A DNA stretch of 64,000 nt from Akkermansia muciniphila (GTDB taxonomy: Bacteria; Verrucomicrobiota; Verrucomicrobiia; Verrucomicrobiales; Akkermansiaceae), in contig NZ_CP156688.1 of assembly GCF_040616545.1 (NCBI RefSeq), positions 1,736,001 through 1,800,000 on the forward strand, given 5' to 3'. The notes beneath the pieces are model-generated. The model was not told where the DNA came from, did no database searches, and was given only the letters and a program-made list of their open reading frames with translations. Numbering within the stretch: position 1 is the first letter of the stretch; each line of letters opens with the position of its first letter. Shown here piece by piece: positions 18,211 through 27,294 of the stretch. The position numbers were made by a program, and so were the translations under genes.

Positions 18211-19971
18211 ATGCAGTCTTCCTATTGTCCGAGTCCTTATCGATATACGCGCCGCGTGACCCGGGAGGTCATGGTGGGGAATGTGGGGGTGGGCGGGTCC
18301 AATCCCATCCGGGTCCAGTCCATGCTGACGTCTGATACGCGGGATACGGACGCCTGCGTGAAGGAGGCTCTGGAACTGGCCGCCGCCGGGTGCGAGATTA
18401 TCCGCCTGACGGCCCAGACCAAGGCGTATGCCGCCAATCTGGAAAACATATCCCGTGAATTGCGCGCCGCGGGCTGTCATGTGCCGCTGGTGGCGGATAT
18501 TCATTTCAAGCCGGATGCCGCGATGGAGGCCGCCAAATGGGTGGAGAAGATACGCATTAATCCCGGCAATTTCATCGACAAGAAGAAGTTTGAAGTGCGG
18601 GAATATTCGGACGCGGAATATAACGAGGAGCTGGAACGCCTGCGGGAGGAGTTTACTCCCCTGGTGCTGTTTTGCCGGGAACATGGGCGTGCCATGCGCA
18701 TCGGGTCCAATCACGGTTCCCTGTCCGACCGCATTTTGAACCGTTTTGGAGATACCCCGGAGGGGATGGTGGAGAGCGCGATTGAGTTTGCCCGGATTGC
18801 CCGCGACCTGGATTACCATTCCCTGGTGTTTTCCATGAAGGCCTCCAACGTGAAGGTGATGGTGGCCGCCTACCGCCTGCTGGTGGAGCGCCTGAATGCG
18901 CTGGGCCCGGACTGGAATTATCCCATTCATCTGGGGGTGACGGAAGCCGGAGGGGGCGAGGATGGACGCATCAAGAGCGCCGTGGGCATCGGTTCCCTGC
19001 TGATGGACGGCATTGGGGATACCCTGCGCGTCTCCCTGACGGAGGACGCCGTGCGGGAAGTGCCGGTGGCCTACCGCCTGTCCAATCCGTTCCAGCCGTC
19101 GGAACGTTCCGATGATCCTCCTTCTTCCTTTCCTGAACCTGAACTGGGGTTCGATCCCCTGAAGTTTTCCAAAAGGCAGGGGGGATTGGCGATGTGCTAC
19201 GGCGTGCGCCTGGGCTGGGACCAGCCCGTGCGGGTGGTTGTGCCGGATGCCGGGTTTTACTCCCTTCAGACGGAACGGGAGGCGATGGGGGACATGATGC
19301 CGGAACTGGCTTATGGCCAGCTGGATGCCATTGAGGTGGACCCCCGGCGCGACGATGACCTTGAGCCGCTAAAAGAATTGGCGGAGCCGTCCATTGTCAC
19401 CGTGAAGAACGGCCTGGACATGGAACCCGTTTATGCCTTCCGCCTGCTGGCGTCCCGCATTGAAGACAGGCACCTGGTTCTGCTGAAGGATACGCTGGTT
19501 CCCGGTTCCGTTTCCGATGAAGACGTGCCGCTGGTGGCTGCGCGCAATATCGGCTCCCTGCTGAGCGACGGCATTGGGGATGCGCTGCTGATTCAGGGAG
19601 AGTCCGATCCGCGGCTGGCTTCCTTCCTGGGATTCAATATTTTACAGGCTACCGGAACGCGCCTGACCCGGGCGGATTATGTTTCCTGCCCGTCCTGCGG
19701 GCGCACCCTCTACAATATTCAGGAGGCTACCGCCCGCATCCGGAAAGCCACGGAGCATTTGAAGGGCGTGAAGATTGCCGTGATGGGGTGCATTGTGAAC
19801 GGGCCCGGTGAAATGGCGGATGCCGATTTCGGCTATGTGGGCGGCGCTCCGAACAAGATCAACCTGTACGTGAAGCATACCCCCGTCAAGTTCAACATTC
19901 CCCAGGAGGAGGCCGTGGAGCGGCTGGTGGACCTGATCAAGGAATACGGACGGTGGGTGGACCCCAAGTGA
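18211..19971 (+). CDS. ispG: 4-hydroxy-3-methylbut-2-en-1-yl diphosphate synthase, long form
   Basis: The 586-residue protein is the extended IspG/GcpE type with an extra domain between the TIM barrel and the iron-sulfur domain, as in Chlamydiae, Bacteroidota and plants; the short form has about 370 residues. The barrel starts with GSNPIRVQSMLTSDT and includes IRINPGNF. The 4Fe-4S ligands are in CPSCGRTLYN and MGCIVNGPGE. It catalyses the reductive opening of MEcPP in the non-mevalonate isoprenoid pathway. The insert is about residues 290-480. Confidence 0.95.
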   Translation: MQSSYCPSPYRYTRRVTREVMVGNVGVGGSNPIRVQSMLTSDTRDTDACVKEALELAAAGCEIIRLTAQTKAYAANLENISRELRAAGCHVPLVADIHFKPDAAMEAAKWVEKIRINPGNFIDKKKFEVREYSDAEYNEELERLREEFTPLVLFCREHGRAMRIGSNHGSLSDRILNRFGDTPEGMVESAIEFARIARDLDYHSLVFSMKASNVKVMVAAYRLLVERLNALGPDWNYPIHLGVTEAGGGEDGRIKSAVGIGSLLMDGIGDTLRVSLTEDAVREVPVAYRLSNPFQPSERSDDPPSSFPEPELGFDPLKFSKRQGGLAMCYGVRLGWDQPVRVVVPDAGFYSLQTEREAMGDMMPELAYGQLDAIEVDPRRDDDLEPLKELAEPSIVTVKNGLDMEPVYAFRLLASRIEDRHLVLLKDTLVPGSVSDEDVPLVAARNIGSLLSDGIGDALLIQGESDPRLASFLGFNILQATGTRLTRADYVSCPSCGRTLYNIQEATARIRKATEHLKGVKIAVMGCIVNGPGEMADADFGYVGGAPNKINLYVKHTPVKFNIPQEEAVERLVDLIKEYGRWVDPK

Positions 19972-20000
19972 GGCTCTGATGGTTCTGGAAAGATTCCGGT

Positions 20001-20651
20001 ATGGGAAGGTTGTTCATCAGCGGCGGTCACGGCGGTTTGGCGCGGGCCGCCGTGGAATGCTTTACCGCTGCCGGCTGGGAGGCGGATGCGCCGTCCCATG
20101 CGGAGCTGGATGTGGAGGACCGCTCCGCCGTGCGCCGCTGGTTTGACGGGCATCCCGCCTATGATCTGGCGGTCTGCGCCGCCGGAATCACCAGGGACAG
20201 GCCATTCCTGAAACAGACGGAGAAGGAATGGGACGAGGTGATGAACGTGAATGTGACAGGAGCCGCCTGGTGCGCCCGCTGTGCCGCCGCAGCTATGATA
20301 CGGGAGAAACGGGAAGGGCAGGTGGTGATGATCGGTTCCTATGCGGCGCTTCGCCCGTCGCCCTCCCAGGCGGCTTATGCCGCTTCCAAGTCCGCCCTGG
20401 AAGGGTTGGTGAAGAGCCTGGCGCGGGAATGGGGAAGGGAAGGAATCCGCGTGAACCTGGTGCTGCCGGGGTTCATGCTGACGGAGATGACCGCGGGGCT
20501 GAGGGAGAGTGTGAAGGAGGCGGCTTTATCCCGGCATGTGCTGGGCAGGTTTAATACGCCGGAAAAGGCCGCGGCATTCCTGCTGTTTTTGCAGGAAATT
20601 CTCACGGCGGTTTCCGGCCAGGCGTTTGATCTGGACAGCCGGATTGTCTGA
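20001..20651 (+). CDS. Short-chain dehydrogenase/reductase (FabG-like)
   Basis: This 216-residue classical SDR has the nucleotide loop SGGHGGLA near the N-terminus, CAAGI, catalytic Ser in GSYAA and the YAASK tetrad. The closest functional type is 3-oxoacyl-ACP reductase, although it is about 30 residues shorter than E. coli FabG. It begins 29 bases after ispG. A ketosynthase gene 3 kb downstream makes a role in a dedicated acyl-chain pathway possible, but that is inference. Confidence 0.8.
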   Translation: MGRLFISGGHGGLARAAVECFTAAGWEADAPSHAELDVEDRSAVRRWFDGHPAYDLAVCAAGITRDRPFLKQTEKEWDEVMNVNVTGAAWCARCAAAAMIREKREGQVVMIGSYAALRPSPSQAAYAASKSALEGLVKSLAREWGREGIRVNLVLPGFMLTEMTAGLRESVKEAALSRHVLGRFNTPEKAAAFLLFLQEILTAVSGQAFDLDSRIV

Positions 20652-21121
20652 TGATGAGTTGCGGATTTCTTATCCGCCACGTGTCCGGAAGCTGGGAAAA
20701 TGGGCGCAGGATACGGAAAGGGATGAAGGGATCAATTCCCTCCGCTGCGCTTCAGAGGGTGTTTAACCATGGGGCCCGGGAAATCTTCATTCCAGGTTGG
20801 AGGCTACCTGCCTGCCCGTGGTGCATTTCCCTTCCTGCGGTCCCTTATGGCTTCGTGGTCCGGGAATAAGGAGTAAGTTCGTCCGTCTTCGGAAACGCCT
20901 GCTTTTCAGACTTCCTGCCGCGCATTCCGTCCGTCCGCCAGGCGGATGCCCGTGCCTTGCCATATCCGGCCTTTGATTGTGGAGGAAGGGCATGCATGAA
21001 TGCCGTAAGGCCCTCTTCCCCGGACGTGCGGCACACAGAAACAGCAGGAGGAATTTACATTAAACGTTTTTTCTTAAATTTATAGCTTTTATTCGGATAA
21101 GAAATCCGCTGAAATGCCCTT
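20652..21121. other. Intergenic region before the acyltransferase gene
   Basis: About 470 bases hold no convincing gene. The last 60 bases are AT-rich (cgttttttcttaaatttata) and probably contain the acyltransferase promoter. No strong hairpin was seen. Confidence 0.5.
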
Positions 21122-22306
21122 ATGAGCTTGCCTGCGGCTGATAATCAAGGAAAAGAAAACCCTCCTTCGTATGTTGGTTTGGATATTCCCCTGTCGAGAA
21201 ATTATGGAATAGACGCTTTGCGCATTGCCGCCATGATGATGGTTTTAATTCTTCATCTTGTGGGGGCTACTCATGTTTTGCCGCTGGAGAATTATGATTC
21301 CGCCCTTCACAGGGTGGGATGGTTGCTGGAGATCGCGGCTTATTGCGGGGTGAACTGCTATGCGCTGATTACGGGGTATGTGTGCTGTGAGGGATCATTC
21401 AAGTATGAACGTGTGGTCACTTTATGGTTCCAGGTGATTTTTTATACGGCAGGCAGTCTGGCGCTGGCGATGCTGTTTCTACCCCAGGCGGTTCATCTTG
21501 AAAGTATTTTGAGCTCGTTTTTCCCTGTTTTGACGGGCCAGTACTGGTACGTGACGGCGTATGTGGGGCTGTTTTTCTTTATTCCGTTTCTTAATGTCCT
21601 GGGGCGCCAGCTTACCAAACTACAGTTTCAATATCTCCTTGTCACCGTACTGGTTCTGTTTTCCGTAATTCCTACCCTGATTCACAAGGATGTGTTTCCT
21701 GTAAGCGGGGGGTATTCCGTCTGGTGGCTGGGCATTCTCTATATGCTGGGTATGTATATCAAGAAGTATGGCTTTTTTACAGGGATGAAGACGGGCACGC
21801 TGTGGGCGCTTTATGCCGGATGCGTCTTTTTTGTCTGGTCGTTCAAGATGATTCTTGACGTGGTATCCCCTCTCGTAATTGGCCAGGTGAGGGGAGGCGG
21901 GATGTTCATTGCCTATAATTCTCCGTTCATTGTAGGGACGGCGGTTTCCCTGTTCCTGATTTTTTCCCGCATGCGTTTTTCCTCCCGCAGGGCGATTGCC
22001 TGTATTTCATGGCTGGCGGCGGCCTCGTTCAGTGTTTATGTGATCCATTGCAACCTTTTGCTGGGCAGATTGTTTTTATGGGATCTGTTCGGCAAATGCG
22101 CGTCTTCCTCCCCCGTGATGATGGTGGTGAAGGTGGTTGCGATGGCTGTGGCGGTTTATCTGGCCTGTTCTCTCGTGGATTCCGTACGGCGCTATTTATT
22201 CAAGATGGTGGACGTCAACAGGGGAGCCCGGGCGGTCGTTGGCTTTTTCGGGAAACTGGGCCGTCTCTGCCTGAAAATGTACCGCAGAATGTCCCTGCAT
22301 CCGTAA
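21122..22306 (+). CDS. Acyltransferase-3 family membrane protein
   Basis: This 394-residue protein has about ten transmembrane helices. It begins with the family signature NYGIDALRIAAMMMVLILHL, whose Arg and His are catalytically important in O-acetyltransferases of the OafA/WecH type. Such enzymes add acyl groups to surface polysaccharides, peptidoglycan or lipids. The N-terminal 25 residues are a soluble extension. It converges on the secreted hydrolase gene. Confidence 0.82.
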   Translation: MSLPAADNQGKENPPSYVGLDIPLSRNYGIDALRIAAMMMVLILHLVGATHVLPLENYDSALHRVGWLLEIAAYCGVNCYALITGYVCCEGSFKYERVVTLWFQVIFYTAGSLALAMLFLPQAVHLESILSSFFPVLTGQYWYVTAYVGLFFFIPFLNVLGRQLTKLQFQYLLVTVLVLFSVIPTLIHKDVFPVSGGYSVWWLGILYMLGMYIKKYGFFTGMKTGTLWALYAGCVFFVWSFKMILDVVSPLVIGQVRGGGMFIAYNSPFIVGTAVSLFLIFSRMRFSSRRAIACISWLAAASFSVYVIHCNLLLGRLFLWDLFGKCASSSPVMMVVKVVAMAVAVYLACSLVDSVRRYLFKMVDVNRGARAVVGFFGKLGRLCLKMYRRMSLHP

Positions 22307-22322
22307 CGGCAGGGAAGCCGTG

Positions 22323-22360
22323 TTCCGGCTGCTCCGGCCCGTATGGCGTTCAGGCCGGAA
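22323..22360. terminator. Hairpin between convergent genes
   Basis: TTCCGGC (22323-22329) pairs with GCCGGAA (22354-22360) in the 64-base gap between the converging acyltransferase and hydrolase genes. The loop is long and there is only a weak T-tract, so a bidirectional terminator role is tentative. Confidence 0.3.
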
Positions 22361-22370
22361 TGGCCCCCTT

Positions 22371-23648
22371 CTATTTTTGTTCCTTGCTCAAAAGGCTCTT
22401 GATCCAGGGAATGACGAGGTCTTTTTTAAAGAAGTGGTTGCGGGGATCCACATTGGCGAGGCGGAAAAAGGCGTTCCGGTCCAGCCCTGCCGGCAGGCGG
22501 CTGCCCTGCCAGCGGCGGCCCGCATCCGCAAATTTGGGCTGGTGGCGGTATTGGAAATGCTCCGGAGCCCCGGCCATACGGTAGGCGCCGGAAATGAGTT
22601 TGAAATCCCTGTCCAGCCCTCCTTCCGTGCAGATGACGGGGCGGGGGGCAAGAGCGGCCACAATGTCCGGAAAGTCAAATTGCTGCCAGAATCCCGGTAT
22701 GAGGTGGCGGATGGAGTTGGGCGCGGAGCGCACGCCCCTGTTGTCCGGCACGGTCATGACTTTGGCGCGTTCCAGGGTGCGGCACAGGAAGTCATTATAC
22801 ACAAATGCAAAGATGTCCGGATTCAGGATGCCCAGCACCATCATGGGTTCCGTGCCCAGGGAGAAGCCGCTCAGGATGATGCGGTTTTTCTGTGCCCAGG
22901 GGCGTGTTTTTACCCAGTCCAGAATGCATTGGTCCGTGTAGGAGGTGTAGCCCAGCCAGCTCCAGCCCATTTCCAGCAGGAAACGGGCCAGGTTTTCATA
23001 ATCGTGGGAGGAACGGCCTGCGGCGTGCTCGGCGTCTCCCTCCTCTCCCGTCCCGGCATTATCTACCACAACGGCCGCCCAGCCCTGCTTCACATAGTGG
23101 TACGCCATGGCGTTGTTTCCCGGCTGCTCCACGGGAGGCTGCGAGAGGTCTGTGGATGTTTCCGCAGCCAGTTCTTCCTTGGTTTGATCGGAACCGGGGA
23201 TGCAGAAAACCACGGGAACCGGGTTTTCTGCTGAAGCCGCATCCGGGATGAGTACCAGAAACGGTACGGCGGCTCCCGGGAAGGGGTAGGCTTCCCATTT
23301 TTCTGCCCGGTAGCGGTCCCTCTGTACGGCTTCAACGAGGACGGGCGCCGGGAGGTGGGCATGAAGGGGAAATTTCATCAGCTTTTTCATGGCTTCCCGA
23401 ACTTTGTCCCGCCAGGCGGGGAAGGCTTCCGGGGCCATCTCCGGGGAAAACCCGCACGCCGGGCGGATGCCCTCCAGCATTGTTTGCACGATTCCCCGGG
23501 AGGAAACGTGCCGCTGGTCATTCCGGGGAGAGCGGAGTACCGCCCAGTCTGCCGCGTGGAATTCCGGCTGTGCGGCGGGGGAGCAGAACGCGGGGAGGCA
23601 AAAGACGGTAAAGAGGAGAGAGAAGAATCCGGAGGCCTGAAGGGTCAT
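22371..23648 (-). CDS. Secreted alpha/beta hydrolase (acetyl-xylan-esterase-like)
   Basis: The 425-residue protein starts with a signal peptide (LLFTVFCLPAFCSPA). It carries an alpha/beta-hydrolase fold: the VVFCIPGSDQTKEEL oxyanion segment, nucleophile Ser in LSGFSLGTEP, a candidate Asp in CTEGGLDRDF and His in DPRNHFF. The arrangement resembles the Abhydrolase_7 family of esterases that deacetylate plant or host glycans. An outer-surface or periplasmic esterase acting on host glycans is plausible. An in-frame extension to 23930 overlaps the divergent ketosynthase gene and lacks a signal sequence, so 23648 is preferred. Confidence 0.8.
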   Translation of the reverse strand: MTLQASGFFSLLFTVFCLPAFCSPAAQPEFHAADWAVLRSPRNDQRHVSSRGIVQTMLEGIRPACGFSPEMAPEAFPAWRDKVREAMKKLMKFPLHAHLPAPVLVEAVQRDRYRAEKWEAYPFPGAAVPFLVLIPDAASAENPVPVVFCIPGSDQTKEELAAETSTDLSQPPVEQPGNNAMAYHYVKQGWAAVVVDNAGTGEEGDAEHAAGRSSHDYENLARFLLEMGWSWLGYTSYTDQCILDWVKTRPWAQKNRIILSGFSLGTEPMMVLGILNPDIFAFVYNDFLCRTLERAKVMTVPDNRGVRSAPNSIRHLIPGFWQQFDFPDIVAALAPRPVICTEGGLDRDFKLISGAYRMAGAPEHFQYRHQPKFADAGRRWQGSRLPAGLDRNAFFRLANVDPRNHFFKKDLVIPWIKSLLSKEQK

Positions 23649-23771
23649 GAGGCCAGATTGCCACAGGAGGAGGCTTTGTTGCAAGGCGCCAGCGGTGCCG
23701 TATTTCCGTTCTGTTCCTGACGTACCGCAGGCTTGAGTTTGCCCCGGCGCGGAGGTAGCCTGGCCGTCGAC

Positions 23772-24983
23772 ATGATTGAGGGGGGTAAAAGTCACGGGAG
23801 TCCGGAGCCGCGGGTTTGCGGCCTGGGGCTGGCTTCCGGGTTTGGCATGGGGGCGGCAGCCCATCTGGACGGGGTAAGGAAGGGGCGCAGGGTATTGAGG
23901 CCGTTGCGGGAATTGTGGGGAGAGGGCCATCCCTGGGCGGAGGTGTTGAGCGGATGGATTCCGGACAGGAAACTTTTATGCAGCCGCAGGAACGGCCCCG
24001 CATCCCAACTGGCATTGCTGCTGGCGCGGCAGGCTGTGGAGGAAGCCGGGTGGAGTGGGGAGGAACTGAAAGACGCGGCCCTGATTGTGGGGAGTTCCCG
24101 CGGGAATGCCTCCGGCTGGCTGAGCCCGTGGCCCGGGCGGCGGGCCATGAAGATTCTGGCGGTTCCCAATTCCCTGCACAGCGAGCTTGCTTCCTGCGTC
24201 AGCATTGAAATGGGCATTCACGGGCCTTATCACGTGCTGGCGAGCGGATGTGCCGCCGGGCTGGATGCTGTGGGCATGGCCGCCATGCTGATGCGGCAGG
24301 GGATTGCCGGGCGGGCACTGGCGATTGGCCTGGATTTGCCCCTGTGCCGGGAATTGCTGGGGACGTACTGGGCCTCCGGCATGCTTTCCCGCAACGGGGT
24401 GAATGATCCCTATGGCCCCTGCGCCGACGGCATGTGCATTTCCGAGGGGGGAGCGGCCATAGCGCTGGAGATGTCTGACGAACCCGGTATTTACGTAAAG
24501 GATTATCTGGTGAATTCCGATGCCTACAGCCCTTTGGGAATGCCGGAGGATGGAAAGGGCATGGCCGCCCTGCTGGAGGGCGCCCTGCGGAATTGGGATG
24601 GGAGCGTCCCCCTGACCGTGTGTCCCCATGCCAGCGGGACGGCGGGTAATGCCGCTTCCGAACGTGCCGCGCTGAAACGGGTTTTTGGAAGCTGTTTGCC
24701 GGATTTAAGGATGATGAAGCCGTGGACGGGCCATGCCATTGGCGGCAGCGGCATTCTGGAGCTGGCCCTGATGCTGGCTTTTACCAGGGAGGGTGTTCTG
24801 CCTCCCAATCCGGAATGGGTGAGTTCCCCCGGCGGCGGGGCTTCCGCTGCGGAGGAATTGCCTTTGCGGGGAAGACGGCTGCTGGTCAAATCCGCCGCGT
24901 CCATGGGCGGCCATAATGTGGTGCTGAGCCTGGCCGTGGATGATGGGCATTCCTGCAACGTGAACGCTTATGAAGAATCCTGA
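23772..24983 (+). CDS. Beta-ketoacyl-ACP synthase (FabF-like condensing enzyme)
   Basis: The roughly 403-residue ketosynthase keeps the full Cys-His-His triad: C160 in ASGCAAG, H286 in CPHASGTAG and H321 in KPWTGHAIGGSG. It should therefore condense malonyl-ACP with an acyl thioester. It is divergent from general FabF in the first 60 residues. It overlaps the downstream alpha-oxoamine synthase gene by 14 bases, implying coupled expression and a shared pathway. GGAGG lies 16 bases upstream of the chosen ATG; a TTG at 23733 is the alternative. Confidence 0.82.
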   Translation: MIEGGKSHGSPEPRVCGLGLASGFGMGAAAHLDGVRKGRRVLRPLRELWGEGHPWAEVLSGWIPDRKLLCSRRNGPASQLALLLARQAVEEAGWSGEELKDAALIVGSSRGNASGWLSPWPGRRAMKILAVPNSLHSELASCVSIEMGIHGPYHVLASGCAAGLDAVGMAAMLMRQGIAGRALAIGLDLPLCRELLGTYWASGMLSRNGVNDPYGPCADGMCISEGGAAIALEMSDEPGIYVKDYLVNSDAYSPLGMPEDGKGMAALLEGALRNWDGSVPLTVCPHASGTAGNAASERAALKRVFGSCLPDLRMMKPWTGHAIGGSGILELALMLAFTREGVLPPNPEWVSSPGGGASAAEELPLRGRRLLVKSAASMGGHNVVLSLAVDDGHSCNVNAYEES

Positions 24984-26133
24984 ACAGTTTTTATCAGAAT
25001 TGAAGTCCGCGGGGCTGCTGCGCGTTTTGCGGAATGTGGAGTGCCTGCCCGGCGGCATGGCCCGCATGGAGGATGGGCGCGAGGTGGTCAACCTGGCGAG
25101 CAATGATTACCTGGGGCTGGCGCATCATCCGGCCCTGGCGGAGGCGTTTTCCCGCGCAGCGCGTGATGGCGGTGCGGGGGCCATGGCGTCCCGCCTGGTG
25201 ACGGGAACGCGCCGGACGCATTCCCGGCTGGAGGAGGCGCTGGCGGCGTTGAAGGGAACGGAAGCAGCCATTAGTTTTTCCTCCGGCTATGCCACCTCCC
25301 TGGGGGTGATTACCTCTATTGTGGACCGGGAGGATACGGTGCTGATGGACAAGCTGTCCCATGCCAGCCTGATTGACGGCGCGCGTTTGTCCGGCGCCCG
25401 CCTGGCCACGTTCCTGCATAATGACATGAAGTCCCTGAGGAAGAAGCTGGAGTACCTGCGGGAGAATAATCCTTCCCGCGGGATTCTGGTGGTGACGGAA
25501 TCCGTTTTCAGCATGGACGGGGACCGGGCCCCCCTCCGGGAGATGGTGCGCTTGAAAGATGAATTCGGCGCCCTGCTGCTGGTGGATGAAGCGCATGGAT
25601 TTGGCGTGCTGGGGGAACACGGGGCCGGACTGGGGGAGGAGCTGGGAGTTTCCTCCCGGATAGATTTCCAGATGGGCACCCTCAGCAAGGCAGCCGGTGT
25701 GAGCGGCGGCTATGTGGCCTGTTCCCGCGCCTGGGCGGACGTGATGGTCAATTCCGCACGGTCCCTGATTTATTCCACAGCCCCTCCTCCCGCGCTGGCT
25801 GCGGCCGCGCTGGCCGCGGTGGAGGTGATCCGCAGCGCGGAGGGGCAGGAGCTGCGCCGCCATGTTTCCGTGCTGGCGGATGCGCTGTCCGCCGCGCTGG
25901 GAATGCCCGGCAGGCCTGTTTCCTCCATTTTCCCGGTAGTGATCGGTGAGAACGAGGCCGCCCTGGCGGCATCGGAAGCTTTACTGGAAAGGGGTTTTCT
26001 GGCCCCTGCCATACGCTACCCCACCGTGCCGCGCGGAACTGCCCGGTTGCGCATTACAGTGACGGCAGCCCACCGGACCGGGCAAATTGAGCAGCTGGGC
26101 CGCGGGCTGGCGGACCTGCTGCACGGATCATGA
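24970..26133 (+). CDS. bioF: Alpha-oxoamine synthase, BioF/KBL-like
   Basis: This 387-residue PLP enzyme has the family motifs LASNDYLGLAHHP, SRLVTGTRRTHSRLE, DEAHGFGVLGEHGAG and the PLP lysine K240 in GTLSKAAG. The best match is 8-amino-7-oxononanoate synthase, which condenses alanine with a pimeloyl thioester in biotin synthesis. The family also contains serine palmitoyltransferase and 2-amino-3-ketobutyrate ligase, which sequence alone does not exclude. Being overlapped by an intact ketosynthase points to an ACP-bound substrate. No bioA, bioB or bioD lies in the window. Confidence 0.8.
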   Translation: MKNPEQFLSELKSAGLLRVLRNVECLPGGMARMEDGREVVNLASNDYLGLAHHPALAEAFSRAARDGGAGAMASRLVTGTRRTHSRLEEALAALKGTEAAISFSSGYATSLGVITSIVDREDTVLMDKLSHASLIDGARLSGARLATFLHNDMKSLRKKLEYLRENNPSRGILVVTESVFSMDGDRAPLREMVRLKDEFGALLLVDEAHGFGVLGEHGAGLGEELGVSSRIDFQMGTLSKAAGVSGGYVACSRAWADVMVNSARSLIYSTAPPPALAAAALAAVEVIRSAEGQELRRHVSVLADALSAALGMPGRPVSSIFPVVIGENEAALAASEALLERGFLAPAIRYPTVPRGTARLRITVTAAHRTGQIEQLGRGLADLLHGS

Positions 26134-26146
26134 GACGATTCCTGAA

Positions 26147-26683
26147 ATGACGATGAAAGCGCTGTCCTCCCATTCCCTTCACTTGGTCCTGAGCCTGTTT
26201 TTCCTGCCCATGATCATGGTGTATGCCGTGACAGGCCTGTTGTACATGGGCGGGGTGGACCAGAATTTTACTTCCCGTGTGGCCGTGTATGAGCTGAATG
26301 CTTCCGACCAGGCGCCCTATGCGGATTCCTGCGGGGAGCTGGAACGCCGCGGAGTAGTATTGCCGGGAGGGAAGGTAAGGCCGTTCAAGGGGAACCACAT
26401 TCTGGGGTCCATGACGGATACGCATGTTTTATTTCTCAGGGAAGGCGCTTCCCTCCGGGCGGAGGTGGTGGAGCCCGGCATCTATCCCAAGCTGATGCTG
26501 GCCCACAAGGGAAAGGCGGGATGGTTGTTTACTGTGCTGGGGTATGGAGCCGCCCTTACCTTGGCGGCGCTTTATGTGACCGGTGTCCTGCTGATGTGGA
26601 GAAACCGGAGGAAGAGGAAACTGATGCTGCTCAGCGCCGCGCTGGGAACAGCCGCCGTGGCGGCGGGATACCTGATGCTGTAA
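26147..26683 (+). CDS. Membrane protein with PepSY-associated-like helices
   Basis: This 178-residue protein has an N-terminal helix (LVLSLFFLPMIMVYAVTGLLYM), a periplasmic domain of about 90 residues, and two C-terminal helices. These begin HKGKAGWLFTVLGYGAALTLAALY and continue VTGVLLMWRNRRKRK. The His plus TGxxxxW pattern resembles PepSY-associated transmembrane proteins, some of which take part in iron reduction or haem handling. It starts 13 bases after bioF. An earlier in-frame ATG (26087) lies inside bioF. Confidence 0.55.
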   Translation: MTMKALSSHSLHLVLSLFFLPMIMVYAVTGLLYMGGVDQNFTSRVAVYELNASDQAPYADSCGELERRGVVLPGGKVRPFKGNHILGSMTDTHVLFLREGASLRAEVVEPGIYPKLMLAHKGKAGWLFTVLGYGAALTLAALYVTGVLLMWRNRRKRKLMLLSAALGTAAVAAGYLML

Positions 26684-26811
26684 GGCGTGTGAGATGACAG
26701 CCGGATGTCCGGAATGGCAGAGCTTGCACCTTGACAGGAAAGCTGTCTTCCAGTAATGGGAAAGGATGAAGGTTCCAAAGGGGAACCTTCCGTGAACTCC
26801 ATAAGAATAAT

Positions 26812-27270
26812 ATGATGAATGCTCCTGATTCTTCCTCCCCGCCGCCCTGCTGCAGCGGTTCCCCCTCCTGCACGGCGGCTCTGGTCCTTGGCATTATTGC
26901 CCTGGTGCTGGCGTTGATTGGCTTCTTCCCCTGCCTGGGCTGGATTGCCCTGGTTCCTGCGGTGCTGCTTGCCATTATTGCGCTGATCATGAGCATTGTG
27001 GCCGTGAGCAAAGGCTCTCCCAAGGGAGCCCTTGTCGTTGCCATCATTGCTTTGGCTGTATCTGCCGGAGCTGGCATTGTACAGGCCTGGATGGCCAGTA
27101 CCGCCGCCGTTTATGTGGAAAAGCACCAGGATTATGTGGAAAAGAAAGCGCAGGAGGTCCAGAAGGAACTCCAGCAGCTGGAGCAGCAGAACCAGGAGCA
27201 GTTGAAGAGGCTCCGGGATGCTGAGAGCTCCTCCCCGGTGAATGAGGAAAACGTTTCCCAGGAGCTGTAG
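26812..27270 (+). CDS. Small DUF4190-like membrane protein with coiled-coil tail
   Basis: The 152-residue protein has a Cys-rich N-terminus (CCSGSPSC) and two or three helices in the DUF4190 style (ALVLGIIALVLALIGFFPCLG, then a second pair ending SAGAGIVQAW). A Gln/Glu/Lys-rich coiled coil covers about residues 100-140. It is a paralogue of the protein at 27994-28545, sharing the LGIIAL...FFPCLGWIA..P core. Function is unknown. Confidence 0.72.
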   Translation: MMNAPDSSSPPPCCSGSPSCTAALVLGIIALVLALIGFFPCLGWIALVPAVLLAIIALIMSIVAVSKGSPKGALVVAIIALAVSAGAGIVQAWMASTAAVYVEKHQDYVEKKAQEVQKELQQLEQQNQEQLKRLRDAESSSPVNEENVSQEL

Positions 27271-27294
27271 GAGCAGGAAGGCTTCCAAGAAAGT

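Noticed and set aside
22371-23930. Extended start for the secreted hydrolase
   Set aside because: The extra 94 residues overlap the divergent ketosynthase and are low-complexity; starting at 23648 exposes a clean signal peptide.
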